A DNA stretch of 64,000 nt from an uncultured Eubacterium sp. (GCF_934525195.1 NZ_CAKSZA010000005.1:62001-126000), one strand, 5' to 3'; shown: positions 50,523 through 59,231, counted from the first letter of the stretch. A program made the numbers and translations. Notes: generated from the sequence alone by a model not told the origin.

Positions 50523-50535
50523 TAGGAGGTTATAT

Positions 50536-51639
50536 ATGTTAAAGGAAGGACAGATTAGAATTCCGAGCGGATGTGCAATCGCGGCGATTATTGACAGGAA
50601 GGGCAACAAAATCAACGGCTCTGAAATCATCAAATCCATTGCACTTATGCACGACAGGTCAAACGGACTCGGCGGCGGATTTGCTGCTTACGGAATTTAT
50701 CCGGAGCACAAGGAAGATTATGCCATCCATGTATTTTACGACAACGCAGACGCTAAAAAGCAATGCGAGGATTTTTTGTTTAAGCACTTCAACATTGATG
50801 TTGCGGAAAGAATACCTACTCGCAAAGTGCAGAGCATAGAGAACGGACCTGACATTTGGCGTTATTTCGGCAGAGCAAACCGAGTAAGAATGAAAAACGC
50901 CCGTCTTGACGAGCTTGAATATGTTGCTCAGTGCGTGACAAATGTAAACAATTCAATCGACGGCGCATATATCTTTTCAAGCGGCAAGAATATGGGCTGT
51001 TTTAAAGCTGTCGGCTATCCCGAAGATGTCGGAGAGTTCTATATGCTCGACCAATATGACGCTTATCTTTGGACGGCGCACGGCAGATTTCCCACAAACA
51101 CACCCGGTTGGTGGGGTGGCTCACATCCGTTCAATATCCTCGATTGGTCAATAGTTCACAACGGTGAAATCTCATCATACGACACCAACAGAAGATACAT
51201 TGAACAGTTTGGCTACATCTGCACAATGCAGACAGACACCGAGGTTATTACATATTTATTTGACCACTTACTGCGTCACCACAAATTGCCTATGGAGGTT
51301 GCCGCCGATGTTTTGACAGCACCCGAATGGGACGAAATTGACAGAATGGACGATGACAAAAAGGAATACTTCACCAATCTCCGTGCGATTTACAGCGGAG
51401 CGTTGGTTAACGGTCCGTTTTCCGTTATCCTCGGTTCAAACAAAGGCTTGCTTGCAATCAACGACAGGTTGAAACTCCGTTCTCTCACCGCTGCAACAAA
51501 GGGCGACAGAGCGTACTTTGCAAGTGAAGAATCGGCTATCAGAATTATTTGCCCCGACCCAGACAAGGTTTGGTCCGTATCGGGAGCAGAACCCGTTTTC
51601 ATTCCCCTTGAAATTGAAGAAGAGGAGGTTGACGACTGA
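50536..51639 (+). CDS. Glutamate synthase glutaminase-type subunit (class II amidotransferase)
   Basis: 367 residues; AGGAGG before the ATG. Class II glutamine amidotransferase fold: candidate nucleophile Cys13 in IPSGCAIAAI, then LWTAHGRFPTNTPGWWGGSH, IVHNGEISSY and QTDTEVITYLFDHLL. In archaeal-type split glutamate synthases this subunit releases ammonia from glutamine for the FMN subunit encoded next. Cys13 is not at the processed N-terminus unless a propeptide is cut off, as in PurF. Stop and next start overlap by one base. Confidence 0.85.
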   Translation: MLKEGQIRIPSGCAIAAIIDRKGNKINGSEIIKSIALMHDRSNGLGGGFAAYGIYPEHKEDYAIHVFYDNADAKKQCEDFLFKHFNIDVAERIPTRKVQSIENGPDIWRYFGRANRVRMKNARLDELEYVAQCVTNVNNSIDGAYIFSSGKNMGCFKAVGYPEDVGEFYMLDQYDAYLWTAHGRFPTNTPGWWGGSHPFNILDWSIVHNGEISSYDTNRRYIEQFGYICTMQTDTEVITYLFDHLLRHHKLPMEVAADVLTAPEWDEIDRMDDDKKEYFTNLRAIYSGALVNGPFSVILGSNKGLLAINDRLKLRSLTAATKGDRAYFASEESAIRIICPDPDKVWSVSGAEPVFIPLEIEEEEVDD

Positions 51640-53141
51640 TGATAGGCTACATTCCAAGAAGATTTACTGTAATTCGTGACAAAAATCTGTGCACAAACTG
51701 CGGTGGTTGTGTCACCCAATGTATAAACGAATGTCACTTTTTTGCAGATGACAACAAAACGGTTTTGTCAAATTCAAACAACTGCGTTGCTTGTCACCGC
51801 TGTGTTGATATGTGCCCGAGCGGTGCATTGAGAATTGAAAAATATGTTTGCGACTACCGTGACAATGCTAACTGGACACCGCAATATCAACAAGAAATTG
51901 TCAGACAGGCAAACACAGGCTCAACCCTGCTTTCTGCCATGGGCAATCCAAAACCTTACCCGATTTATTGGGACAAAATTTTGCTCAACGCCTCGCAGGT
52001 AACCAATCCGTCCATTGACCCATTGCGCGAACCTATGGAAATCAGAACAATTTTAGGTCGCAAGCCCGACAAGATTGAAGTTGAGAAAAAAGGCAAATCA
52101 ACCACAAAAATGCCTCCGCAAGTTATGATTGAAACCCCGATTATGTTCTCGGCAATGAGCTTTGGCTCAATTTCGCTCAACGCTCAAAAATCGCTTGCAA
52201 TGGCAGCAAAAAATCTCGGAACGCTGTTCAACACGGGCGAGGGCGGACTTCATTCTGCCTTAAAAGAGTATTGCGATTATGCGGTCGTTCAGGTTGCATC
52301 GGGACGATTCGGCGTGCACAAGGATTACTTGAACAACTGCAAATTTATTGAAATAAAAATCGGTCAAGGTGCAAAGCCGGGTATCGGCGGACATTTGCCG
52401 GGCGAAAAGGTAAATGTTGAAGTTTCTAACGCTCGTATGATACCGGAGGGCAGCGATGCGATTTCCCCTGCTCCTCACCACGACATTTATTCTATCGAAG
52501 ATTTGCGTCAGCTCATTTGGAGCTTGAAGCAGGCAACCGACGGTCAAAAACCCGTTGCGGTAAAAATTGCCGCCGTGCACAATGTTGCAGCCATTGCATC
52601 AGGCTGTGCAAGAGCAGGTGCGGACATCATTGTTATTGACGGTTTCAGAGGCGGTACAGGTGCTGCGCCTACCCGAATTCGTGACAATGTCGGTATTCCA
52701 ATCGAATTGGCACTTGCGGCGGCTGACCAAAGGTTGAGGGACGAGGGTATTCGTTCGACCGTTTCGCTTGTTGCGGGCGGTTCGTTCAGATGTTCAAGCG
52801 ATATTGTCAAGGCTATTGCACTCGGCGCAGACGCTTGCTATGTTGCTTCTGCTCCGCTTATCGCTATGGGCTGTCATATGTGCCAAACTTGCAACACAGG
52901 CAAGTGCAATTGGGGCATTGCAACTCAGCGACCTGAACTCACAAAAAGATTAAATCCGGAGCAAGCACATCAAAGAGTGGAAAACCTCATCACGGCTTGG
53001 AACCACGAAATCAAGGAAATTATGGGCGGAATGGGCATCAACTCGGTTGACTCGCTCCGTGGCAACAGGCTTATGCTTCGTGGCATAGGACTGACCGAAA
53101 AAGAACTTGAAATACTCGGAATCAAGCACGCAGGCGAATAG
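51639..53141 (+). CDS. Glutamate synthase FMN subunit with N-terminal ferredoxin domain
   Basis: 500 residues. Residues 15-75 hold two 4Fe-4S motifs (CTNCGGCVTQC, CVACHRCVDMCPSG). The remainder is the glutamate synthase barrel: MSFGSISLNAQKSLAMAA, TGEGGLHS, KIGQGAKPGIGGHLPGEKV, VIDGFRGGTGAAPTRIRD and CHMCQTCNTGKCNWGIATQ with its 3Fe-4S-type cysteines. It converts 2-oxoglutarate and ammonia to glutamate, using electrons from ferredoxin-like partners. Middle gene of the three-part enzyme. Confidence 0.92.
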   Translation: MIGYIPRRFTVIRDKNLCTNCGGCVTQCINECHFFADDNKTVLSNSNNCVACHRCVDMCPSGALRIEKYVCDYRDNANWTPQYQQEIVRQANTGSTLLSAMGNPKPYPIYWDKILLNASQVTNPSIDPLREPMEIRTILGRKPDKIEVEKKGKSTTKMPPQVMIETPIMFSAMSFGSISLNAQKSLAMAAKNLGTLFNTGEGGLHSALKEYCDYAVVQVASGRFGVHKDYLNNCKFIEIKIGQGAKPGIGGHLPGEKVNVEVSNARMIPEGSDAISPAPHHDIYSIEDLRQLIWSLKQATDGQKPVAVKIAAVHNVAAIASGCARAGADIIVIDGFRGGTGAAPTRIRDNVGIPIELALAAADQRLRDEGIRSTVSLVAGGSFRCSSDIVKAIALGADACYVASAPLIAMGCHMCQTCNTGKCNWGIATQRPELTKRLNPEQAHQRVENLITAWNHEIKEIMGGMGINSVDSLRGNRLMLRGIGLTEKELEILGIKHAGE

Positions 53142-53152
53142 GAGGTGTCACT

Positions 53153-53884
53153 ATGATTGAAGCAGGACTCAGACGATACGAAGAAATAAATGACGAAATC
53201 AAGGCTGTACTTTCAAAACATAACAAGTGCACCGTTAAAGATGTTAACGGACAGCGATACATTGGCTGTGCTCTTGATGAGGGAAAAACCATTGAAATAT
53301 ACGGAACGCCGGGCAACGATATGGCGTGCTATCTCAACGGTGGCAAAATCGTTGTGTACGGCAACTGTCAGGACGCTGTCGGCAACACAATGAACGGCGG
53401 AGAAATCGTTGTTCACGGTCACAGCGGTGACGCTATGGGCTACGGTATGCGTGACGGACAGATTTACATCAGAGATAATGTTGCGTGCCGTGGCGGCATT
53501 CATATGAAAGAATTTAGGGAAATGCGCCCTGTTCTCGTCATCGGTCAAAACGCAGGTTCATTCCTCGGCGAATATATGGCGGGCGGAACGATTGTGCTCC
53601 TCGGTCTTGACATCAAGCACGGCGAAAAACTGTTCGGAACTCATTGTGCAAGCGGTATGCACGGAGGCAAAATCTTTGTCCGTGGCACATTTCCAAAGGA
53701 GAATTTGAGCTACAACATCAAGGTTGAAAAACTCGATGCCGAGGACGAAAAAGAGCTAAAATCTTATGTAAAAAAATACTGCAAATACTTTGACGCCGAT
53801 TTTGAGGAAATTATGGCAAAGCCTTTCAAAAAGCTTGTGCCTGCAACTTCAAGACCGTACGCAAACCTGTACACACCGAATTAA
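53153..53884 (+). CDS. Glutamate synthase GXGXG subunit
   Basis: 243 residues; GGAGGTG before the ATG. Right-handed beta-helix with repeating G-x-x-G-x-x-x-G: GNDMACYLNGGKIVVYGNCQ, AVGNTMNGGEIVVHG, AMGYGMRDGQIYIRD, GEYMAGGTIVLLG. This structural domain links the amidotransferase and FMN parts in glutamate synthase and here is a separate gene, giving the three-gene layout of archaeal-type enzymes. Confidence 0.93.
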   Translation: MIEAGLRRYEEINDEIKAVLSKHNKCTVKDVNGQRYIGCALDEGKTIEIYGTPGNDMACYLNGGKIVVYGNCQDAVGNTMNGGEIVVHGHSGDAMGYGMRDGQIYIRDNVACRGGIHMKEFREMRPVLVIGQNAGSFLGEYMAGGTIVLLGLDIKHGEKLFGTHCASGMHGGKIFVRGTFPKENLSYNIKVEKLDAEDEKELKSYVKKYCKYFDADFEEIMAKPFKKLVPATSRPYANLYTPN

Positions 53885-53931
53885 ACCAAAAAATCGTTTG
53901 TTTAATTTTGTGTTTTAGAGAGGTGTTTTGA

Positions 53932-55383
53932 ATGTTTAATAATTTACACGAAGAATGTGGTGTTTTTGGCATATTCGAGCCGAAAACTTCTTATGTTGCA
54001 CAATCGGTTTACTTGGCACTTTATGCGCTTCAGCACAGAGGTCAGGAAAGCTGTGGCATAGCCGTCAACGATGACGGAGTGTTTGCTCATCACAAAGGCA
54101 ACGGACTTGTACCCGATGTTTTTACAAAAGACAAACTCGAACATTTGGGTATGGGAAATATCGCCATCGGTCATGTTCGATATTCAACAACAGGCGGAAA
54201 AAACATAAACAATGTTCAACCGCTTGTTATTCGTCACATCAAGGGCAATCTTGCGCTTGCACACAACGGAAACCTTGTTAACGCTATGGAAATCCGCAAG
54301 AATTTTGAACTCAACGGCGGTATCTTCCACGGAACAAGCGACACGGAATCCATAGCTTACGAAATCGTTTCGAACCGACTTTCGTGCAAGAGCACGGAAG
54401 AAGCCATAAAAAAAACTATGCCAACCCTAAAAGGTGCTTATTCCTGCGTTGTTATGACTGCCACAAAGCTGATTGCTTTTCGTGACCCAAACGGTTTCAG
54501 ACCGCTTTGTTTCGGCAAAACCGCTGACGGGGCAATTTGTGTGAGCAGCGAAAGTTGTGCGCTTGATACTGTCGGCGCAAAAATAATCCGTGATGTTCTC
54601 CCCGGCGAAATAATCACGATTGATTCAAACGGTATTCATTCCGACAAAACGCATTGCAAAATCAACGGAAATCTTTGTGTGTTTGAATACATCTATTTTG
54701 CAAGACCAGACAGCATAATTGACGGTGCATCGGTTGAGCACGCAAGAATGAAGGCAGGTGCATTTCTTGCAAAAGAAAGCCCTGTTGACGCAGATATTGT
54801 CATCGGTGTTCCCGACAGCGGACTTGATGCGGCGCTCGGCTATGCCAACGAAAGCGGAATACCTTACGGCATTGGCTTTATCAAAAACAGATACATCGGC
54901 AGAAGTTTCATTCAACCAAATCAATCACAGCGTGAGGACGCAGTCAGAATCAAGCTGAATGTCATCAAAGAGAACATCGAGGGCAAGCGTGTTATTATGA
55001 TTGACGACTCAATCGTTCGTGGAACGACCTGTGCAAGAATTGTAAATCTGCTCCGTGAAGCAGGGGCAAAAGAGGTGCATATGCGTGTGTCATCTCCTCC
55101 GTTCAAGCATCCGTGCTATTTTGGAACAGATGTTGACAGCCAGGAAAACCTCATTGCGTGCAAATACAATTCGGTTGAAGAAATCGCAAAGGTCATCGGC
55201 GTTGACAGCCATGCGTATTTGTCTGTGGAATCAACGCACAAATTAGCCGAAAGCGCAAGCACACATTGTTGTGACGGTTGCTTTACGGGCAAATACCCGA
55301 TTGAAGTACCAAAAGAACAGCCAAAGGACAAATTCGAAGAAAAAATCAGCAAAACCTCAAGCTACTACCAAGTACTTGATTGA
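53932..55383 (+). CDS. purF: Amidophosphoribosyltransferase
   Basis: 483 residues. First step of purine synthesis: PRPP plus glutamine to phosphoribosylamine. N-terminal glutaminase HEECGVFGIF (Cys9, expected to become the first residue after propeptide removal), YALQHRGQESCGIAV, AHNGNLVNA; C-terminal PRPP site VIMIDDSIVRGTTC; cysteines GTDVDSQENLIAC and THCCDGCF suit the Fe-S cluster of the B. subtilis type. No other pur genes are adjacent; it follows the glutamine-using genes, perhaps for shared nitrogen control. Confidence 0.95.
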   Translation: MFNNLHEECGVFGIFEPKTSYVAQSVYLALYALQHRGQESCGIAVNDDGVFAHHKGNGLVPDVFTKDKLEHLGMGNIAIGHVRYSTTGGKNINNVQPLVIRHIKGNLALAHNGNLVNAMEIRKNFELNGGIFHGTSDTESIAYEIVSNRLSCKSTEEAIKKTMPTLKGAYSCVVMTATKLIAFRDPNGFRPLCFGKTADGAICVSSESCALDTVGAKIIRDVLPGEIITIDSNGIHSDKTHCKINGNLCVFEYIYFARPDSIIDGASVEHARMKAGAFLAKESPVDADIVIGVPDSGLDAALGYANESGIPYGIGFIKNRYIGRSFIQPNQSQREDAVRIKLNVIKENIEGKRVIMIDDSIVRGTTCARIVNLLREAGAKEVHMRVSSPPFKHPCYFGTDVDSQENLIACKYNSVEEIAKVIGVDSHAYLSVESTHKLAESASTHCCDGCFTGKYPIEVPKEQPKDKFEEKISKTSSYYQVLD

Positions 55384-55389
55384 TACAGT

Positions 55390-55423
55390 AAAAGCCGTAA
55401 GCGTTTTCACTTACGGCTTTTTT
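55390..55423. terminator. purF terminator
   Basis: 12-bp stem AAAAGCCGTAAG/CTTACGGCTTTT, 8-nt loop and T-run; it merges into a MITE-like terminus at 55424. Confidence 0.88.
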
Positions 55424-55452
55424 GGCGTGTTTCAGGAGCTTTATCGACAGTC
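55424..55452 (-). repeat. MITE-like terminus next to the SIR2 gene stop
   Basis: GGCGTGTTTCAGGAGCTTTA then TCGACAGTC equals one end of the MITE copies at 19449 and 27530. Its outermost G forms the TAG stop of the SIR2 gene. The rest of the element is missing or replaced by the purF hairpin. Confidence 0.7.
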
Positions 55453-56315
55453 TAAAAAGGAAAAATTTTGGTTATATCCACATCAAGGCAGATGGATTTA
55501 TGCCGTATTTCGGGCGGGCAAACCGCTTGTCCGTTATTGATACAAGCATAGGTGGCATTGGGATTTTTCGCCGTCATCTGCCAAAACGGATATTTGATGA
55601 TAACCGGTGTGTTGTAGCCGACTCCCAATTCAAGAAAGAGAATTTTTTCGTTTGCACGGGTGCGGAGAAAGTTTTGATACCGTTCTGACGCAAGATGCCA
55701 GCCCTCGTCCTCAACGAATTTGTCATCGCTTCGCAAGTTCATTGTGAGCGGTTTTCCGCAATGCGGACAGACAGGCAAAAGCTCGGTCGGAATTTTCATA
55801 TCCTTTTGCCGTTTGAACATTTCAAGAACAACAGCCTCATTGTCAAAGGTTTCCTGACAGCACGGCTCACTGCATTGAAACAGTCCGTAATCACCCTGCG
55901 TGTAGAAAAGTCGCTTTTTGTCAAAGCCTGCCTTTTGAAAGCAATGATCAACATTTGTTGTGATTACAAAATAATCTTTATCCTTAACCGAGTCATACAG
56001 TTTGTTGTATAAATCGGTAGGCGGGTCCATATAGCGATTAACAAAAATGTATCTGCTCCAATATGCCCAATACTCCTCCGGAGTTTTGTAGGGGTAAAAT
56101 CCACCCGAATACATATCCTCAAATCCGTATTTTTGGCGAAAATCGGAAAAGTATTTTTCAAACCTCTCACCGCTGTAAGTGAAGCCTGCTGCGGTGGAAA
56201 GTCCTGCGCCTGCACCGATTACAACAGCGTCAGCCGTGCGGATTTTTTCTTTTAATTTTTCTATATTATCCGAGATATTCTCGGTAAATTTCATAGTCTG
56301 AATTCTTGAAAACAT
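55452..56315 (-). CDS. SIR2-family NAD-dependent ADP-ribosyltransferase/deacylase (SirTM-like)
   Basis: 287 residues from ATG at 56313-56315, chosen for AAGGTGAT 5 nt upstream; it overlaps the macrodomain gene by 50 nt. NAD-binding GAGAGLSTAAGFTYSG, TTNVDHCFQKAGF, zinc-like cysteines CSEPCCQ and CPHCGKPL, and LELGVGYNTP. The pairing with a macrodomain gene identifies the SirTM (class M) branch, which ADP-ribosylates a lipoylated GcvH-like protein in other Firmicutes and is linked to oxidative stress. No gcvH-like or lplA gene is in the window. Confidence 0.85.
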   Translation of the reverse strand: MFSRIQTMKFTENISDNIEKLKEKIRTADAVVIGAGAGLSTAAGFTYSGERFEKYFSDFRQKYGFEDMYSGGFYPYKTPEEYWAYWSRYIFVNRYMDPPTDLYNKLYDSVKDKDYFVITTNVDHCFQKAGFDKKRLFYTQGDYGLFQCSEPCCQETFDNEAVVLEMFKRQKDMKIPTELLPVCPHCGKPLTMNLRSDDKFVEDEGWHLASERYQNFLRTRANEKILFLELGVGYNTPVIIKYPFWQMTAKNPNATYACINNGQAVCPPEIRHKSICLDVDITKIFPF

Positions 56316-57039
56316 TGAATATCACCTTAATTTTACTGTTTGTCAGCTTTTTGTATTCGCCGACTGTTTCGATTGCGATTTTTGCCCCTTTGTCGTTCGG
56401 AAAATGAAATTCGCCTGTGGATATGCAACAAAATGCAACACTGTTTAGCTTGTATTCATCTGCAAGTGCCAAGCAAGAACGATAGCAAGAACGCAGTAAT
56501 TCGCAGTCCTTTTCTGTCAATTTGCCTGTAACAATCGGGCCTACCGTGTGCAAAATATATTTGCACGGAAGATTATATGCAGGCGTGATTTTCGGCGTTC
56601 CCGTTTCTTCATCTTTACCTTGATTTTTCATGATTTCGGCACATTTTAAACGAAGCTGAACGCCCGAAAAAGTGTGAATTGCATTGTCTATGCAACCGTG
56701 ATTCGGGCAAAAGCAACCGAGCATTTGACTGTTCGCCGCATTGACGACGGCATCACATTTCAGCGTTGTAATGTCGCCCTGCCATAAATAAATATCAGGC
56801 TTAATCGGCTCTAAATCGTCAATACTTGTTATGCCTTTTTGAGCGATTTCCTCTTGCAAATATTCATCCTGCACTCCGAGAAACTCATCACATATCGGCA
56901 ACGGCATACGAACATTGAATAACGCTCGAAGCAATTTCTTCTGTTCGGTTTCGTCTTTCGGAATTGAAATATCTGCGTATTCGGATCGCTCGTTCAATAA
57001 TTCTGTTATTAAATATTGTCTTTTTTCAGCTTGGGTCAT
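56266..57039 (-). CDS. Macrodomain protein-ADP-ribose hydrolase
   Basis: 257 residues. An N-terminal ~80-residue helical extension, then a macrodomain: IYLWQGDITTLKCDAVVNAA, NSQMLGCFCPNHGCIDNAIH, YILHTVGPIVTGKL and FCCISTGEFHFPND. The CxCxxHGCID pattern resembles the zinc-containing macrodomains encoded with SirTM, which remove ADP-ribose from modified protein. Overlaps the flavoprotein gene by ATGA and the SIR2 gene by 50 nt: a writer/eraser pair in one operon. Confidence 0.9.
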   Translation of the reverse strand: MTQAEKRQYLITELLNERSEYADISIPKDETEQKKLLRALFNVRMPLPICDEFLGVQDEYLQEEIAQKGITSIDDLEPIKPDIYLWQGDITTLKCDAVVNAANSQMLGCFCPNHGCIDNAIHTFSGVQLRLKCAEIMKNQGKDEETGTPKITPAYNLPCKYILHTVGPIVTGKLTEKDCELLRSCYRSCLALADEYKLNSVAFCCISTGEFHFPNDKGAKIAIETVGEYKKLTNSKIKVIFNVFKNSDYEIYREYLG

Positions 57040-57647
57040 AATTTTTCAACCGCCTTTACGGGACAAATATTAAAGCAATTTCCACAATGCAGGCAACTGC
57101 TTTGAATAATTTTTGCGTATCCGTTTGCAAAATCAATACATCCTTGCGGACAGGCTTCCAAACATTTCTTGCAACCGATACACTTATCCGTTATACAATA
57201 GCCGTCAATTGTTTTTATACCTTTTCCAAATGAGAAAGAAGCTCTCTCAATAGGCTTTTTTGAAAGGTCAAACCATTCTCCGCAACCGTCATAAATTCTA
57301 AACACGGTAAGAGCCGTGCGTGACTCTTTTGTGGGATAGATTTCGCTCATATAGCTGTTTTTCTCAAACAACCTATTAAGATAATCACTTCCGACTTCCT
57401 CAACCTTTCCTCTGACGGAAATTGCAACGCAAGAAAGCGTGTCCGTGCCTTTTGTTCCTGTTAAAGAAACATATCCGTCACGCTTTAATCGAGCATAAAA
57501 ATTCTTGCCCCTTGCGGTAATAAAGTACAGCCCGTTTTCGTCATAGTCCATAATGTCTATGGCGCATGTTATGGGCAAGCCGTTCTCATCCACAGTTGCC
57601 ATAACGGTTGAATGTATTTCTTTCGTAAGATATTTAAGATAATTCAT
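57036..57647 (-). CDS. Flavin-binding split-barrel protein fused to two 4Fe-4S clusters
   Basis: 203 residues from ATG at 57645-57647 (GGAGGG just upstream). Residues 1-140 are a pyridoxamine-phosphate-oxidase-like FMN barrel (STVMATVDENGLPITCAIDI, YFITARGKNFYARLK). Residues about 148-203 are a bacterial ferredoxin: CIGCKKCLEACPQG and CLHCGNCFNICP. Such fusions pass electrons between flavin and Fe-S clusters. First gene of the operon with macrodomain and SIR2 proteins, so it may supply or sense redox state for ADP-ribosylation (inference). Confidence 0.85.
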   Translation of the reverse strand: MNYLKYLTKEIHSTVMATVDENGLPITCAIDIMDYDENGLYFITARGKNFYARLKRDGYVSLTGTKGTDTLSCVAISVRGKVEEVGSDYLNRLFEKNSYMSEIYPTKESRTALTVFRIYDGCGEWFDLSKKPIERASFSFGKGIKTIDGYCITDKCIGCKKCLEACPQGCIDFANGYAKIIQSSCLHCGNCFNICPVKAVEKL

Positions 57648-57708
57648 TGTTCCCTCCGTGCAAGGCAGAAAGCCACGCAAGAAAGGGCTTGCGTGGTTCT
57701 CGTGCTCA

Positions 57709-58542
57709 TTAGAACTTGCCGTTCTGATTTTGCCAAGTTGATTTTTCGGCAATCGTTTCCATTACATCCCAATGTTCTGCGATTTTGCCGTTTTCAACTC
57801 TCCACAAATCATAATAAGATGTAGGTGCTCCGCCGAAAGTTCCCTCGCTTACTGCAAGCACATAATTGCCCTGTGCAAGCACTTGATGAACAGTAGTATA
57901 AATCATCTGAATGCCCTGCTTGCCGAGTGCTTCAAGTGCTGCACCGAGTCCTGAAAGTCCGTCTGCAATGCCTGTGTTGTGCTGAATGTAAGTGTCACCG
58001 TCAAAGTAATCGGGTGTCTTTTCAGGACGATTGCCCTGCATTACATCATAAAGGAAATTCTTTACAAGCTCACGGTTTGCCTCTGTTTTGTTAAGGTCTT
58101 TAATTTCTTTTGTGCCGTCTGTTTGTGTGTGACCTGACGGGTTAGGCTCTGCCTTGTTTGCAAGGTTGTCCCAATGCTCTGCAATTTTGCCGTTTTCGTC
58201 AAAGCGGAAAATGTCAAACGCAACCTGTTCGCCCGCACCTGCAAAGTTATAAACCGTCTGCAAGAACACCTTGTCGCCGTCCTCGAAAGCACGAATGTTG
58301 TTTACGGTTGTTTTTACGGGAGCGGATGCAAGGTAGGAAACCGAACCTACAAAAGCATCCCTGCCTGTGCCGTATGCAAGATTGTGTTGAATGTATCCCT
58401 CTGCAAGAAGCTCGGAAGCCTTTTCTGTGTCGCCTGTTGAAAATGTGTTAATAAGTGCAAGAGCTTTTTCTGTATTTGTCATTGTAATTACCTCTTTGTT
58501 GTCGTTTGATTTATTGCTAAAAATTTTTCTAAAGATATTCAT
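57709..58542 (-). CDS. Tandem SnoaL/NTF2-like protein
   Basis: 277 residues from ATG at 58540-58542 (AAGGAG 8 nt upstream). A second good start, ATG at 58480-58482 with AGAGG, would give 257 residues beginning MTNTEKALALINTF. Two SnoaL-like domains repeat the pattern YIQHN ... FRFDENGKIAEHWDNL and YIQHNTG ... LWRVENGKIAEHWDVM. These domains form cone-shaped pockets in small enzymes and binding proteins; substrate unknown. Divergent from the HxlR gene with operator-like repeats between, so probably regulated by it. Confidence 0.8.
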   Translation of the reverse strand: MNIFRKIFSNKSNDNKEVITMTNTEKALALINTFSTGDTEKASELLAEGYIQHNLAYGTGRDAFVGSVSYLASAPVKTTVNNIRAFEDGDKVFLQTVYNFAGAGEQVAFDIFRFDENGKIAEHWDNLANKAEPNPSGHTQTDGTKEIKDLNKTEANRELVKNFLYDVMQGNRPEKTPDYFDGDTYIQHNTGIADGLSGLGAALEALGKQGIQMIYTTVHQVLAQGNYVLAVSEGTFGGAPTSYYDLWRVENGKIAEHWDVMETIAEKSTWQNQNGKF

Positions 58543-58606
58543 TTTGGATTTCTCCTTGTCTGTGCTTTGAGCTACGAATCGGCCGTTCTCCGTAGCTCTT
58601 GACTTC

Positions 58607-58635
58607 ATTATATCTGCGTCGGTATCACTTGTAAA
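58607..58635 (-). promoter_or_regulatory. Promoter of the SnoaL-like gene
   Basis: Minus-strand TTTACA (58630-58635), 17-bp spacer, TATAAT (58607-58612). HxlR-type repeats lie just upstream of the -35 box. Confidence 0.7.
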
Positions 58636-58656
58636 GTAAGCACAATATTGTGCCGT

Positions 58657-58703
58657 AGTTACCAAAAAGATACTATTGGGCAGTTACCAAACAGAAACTA
58701 ATG
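58657..58703. promoter_or_regulatory. Paired HxlR-type repeats near SnoaL-like promoter
   Basis: AGTTACCAAAAAGATACTAT (58657) and AGTTACCAAACAGAAACTAA (58682), a 25-bp period, with a third copy at 58794 by the regulator's own start. Confidence 0.6.
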
Positions 58704-58793
58704 CGTAAACACAAGGGTTTTCGGAGTTTTTCTGATTTGAAAAAAATTTTTCACTTGACGGAAATAATTTCTGTATGGTATATTAAATCTGTA

Positions 58794-58814
58794 AGTAACC
58801 AAAAGATACTATTG
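58794..58814. promoter_or_regulatory. Third HxlR-type repeat before the regulator gene
   Basis: AGTAACCAAAAGATACTATT just upstream of the ribosome binding site GGAGG of the HxlR gene; suits autorepression. Confidence 0.6.
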
Positions 58815-58826
58815 CGGAGGTAGCAT

Positions 58827-59162
58827 ATGAACGAGAAAACAAAAGAGCTTCCGGCTTGCCCTGTGGAAACAACCTTGACATTAATCGGCGACAAATGGAA
58901 AGTTCTGATATTAAGAGATTTAATGCCGGGCACAAAGCGTTTCGGTGAACTGAAAAAATCCATTGGCACGGTATCACAAAAGGTGTTGACCGCACAACTT
59001 CGTGATATGGAAGCAAACGGACTTGTGCACAGAGAGGTATATGCCGAAGTTCCGCCGAGAGTTGAATATTCGCTTACCGAATTGGGTCAAAGCCTCAAAC
59101 CGATACTTGACGCTATGTGGAACTGGGGCGAAGATTACAAAAGCAGTATAGAAAATAAATAG
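58827..59162 (+). CDS. HxlR-family regulator
   Basis: 111 residues; GGAGG 7 nt before the ATG. Winged helix typical of HxlR proteins: LPACPVETTLTLIGDKWKVL, RFGELKKSIGTVSQKVLTAQ, LRDMEANGLVHREVYAEVPP and VEYSLTELGQSLKPIL. The N-terminal Cys in ACPVE is conserved in redox- or aldehyde-sensing members. It probably controls the divergent SnoaL-like gene through the three repeats described. Confidence 0.92.
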   Translation: MNEKTKELPACPVETTLTLIGDKWKVLILRDLMPGTKRFGELKKSIGTVSQKVLTAQLRDMEANGLVHREVYAEVPPRVEYSLTELGQSLKPILDAMWNWGEDYKSSIENK

Positions 59163-59172
59163 TAAAAAGTAA

Positions 59173-59208
59173 GAGCTATCAGATTTTTAAAGTCTGATAG
59201 CTCATTTT
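59173..59208. terminator. Terminator between HxlR and alpha-galactosidase genes
   Basis: Perfect 11-bp stem GAGCTATCAGA/TCTGATAGCTC followed by ATTTTG; lies between convergent genes. Confidence 0.8.
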
Positions 59209-59231
59209 GTTTGCAATGAATGAAGAAAAAT

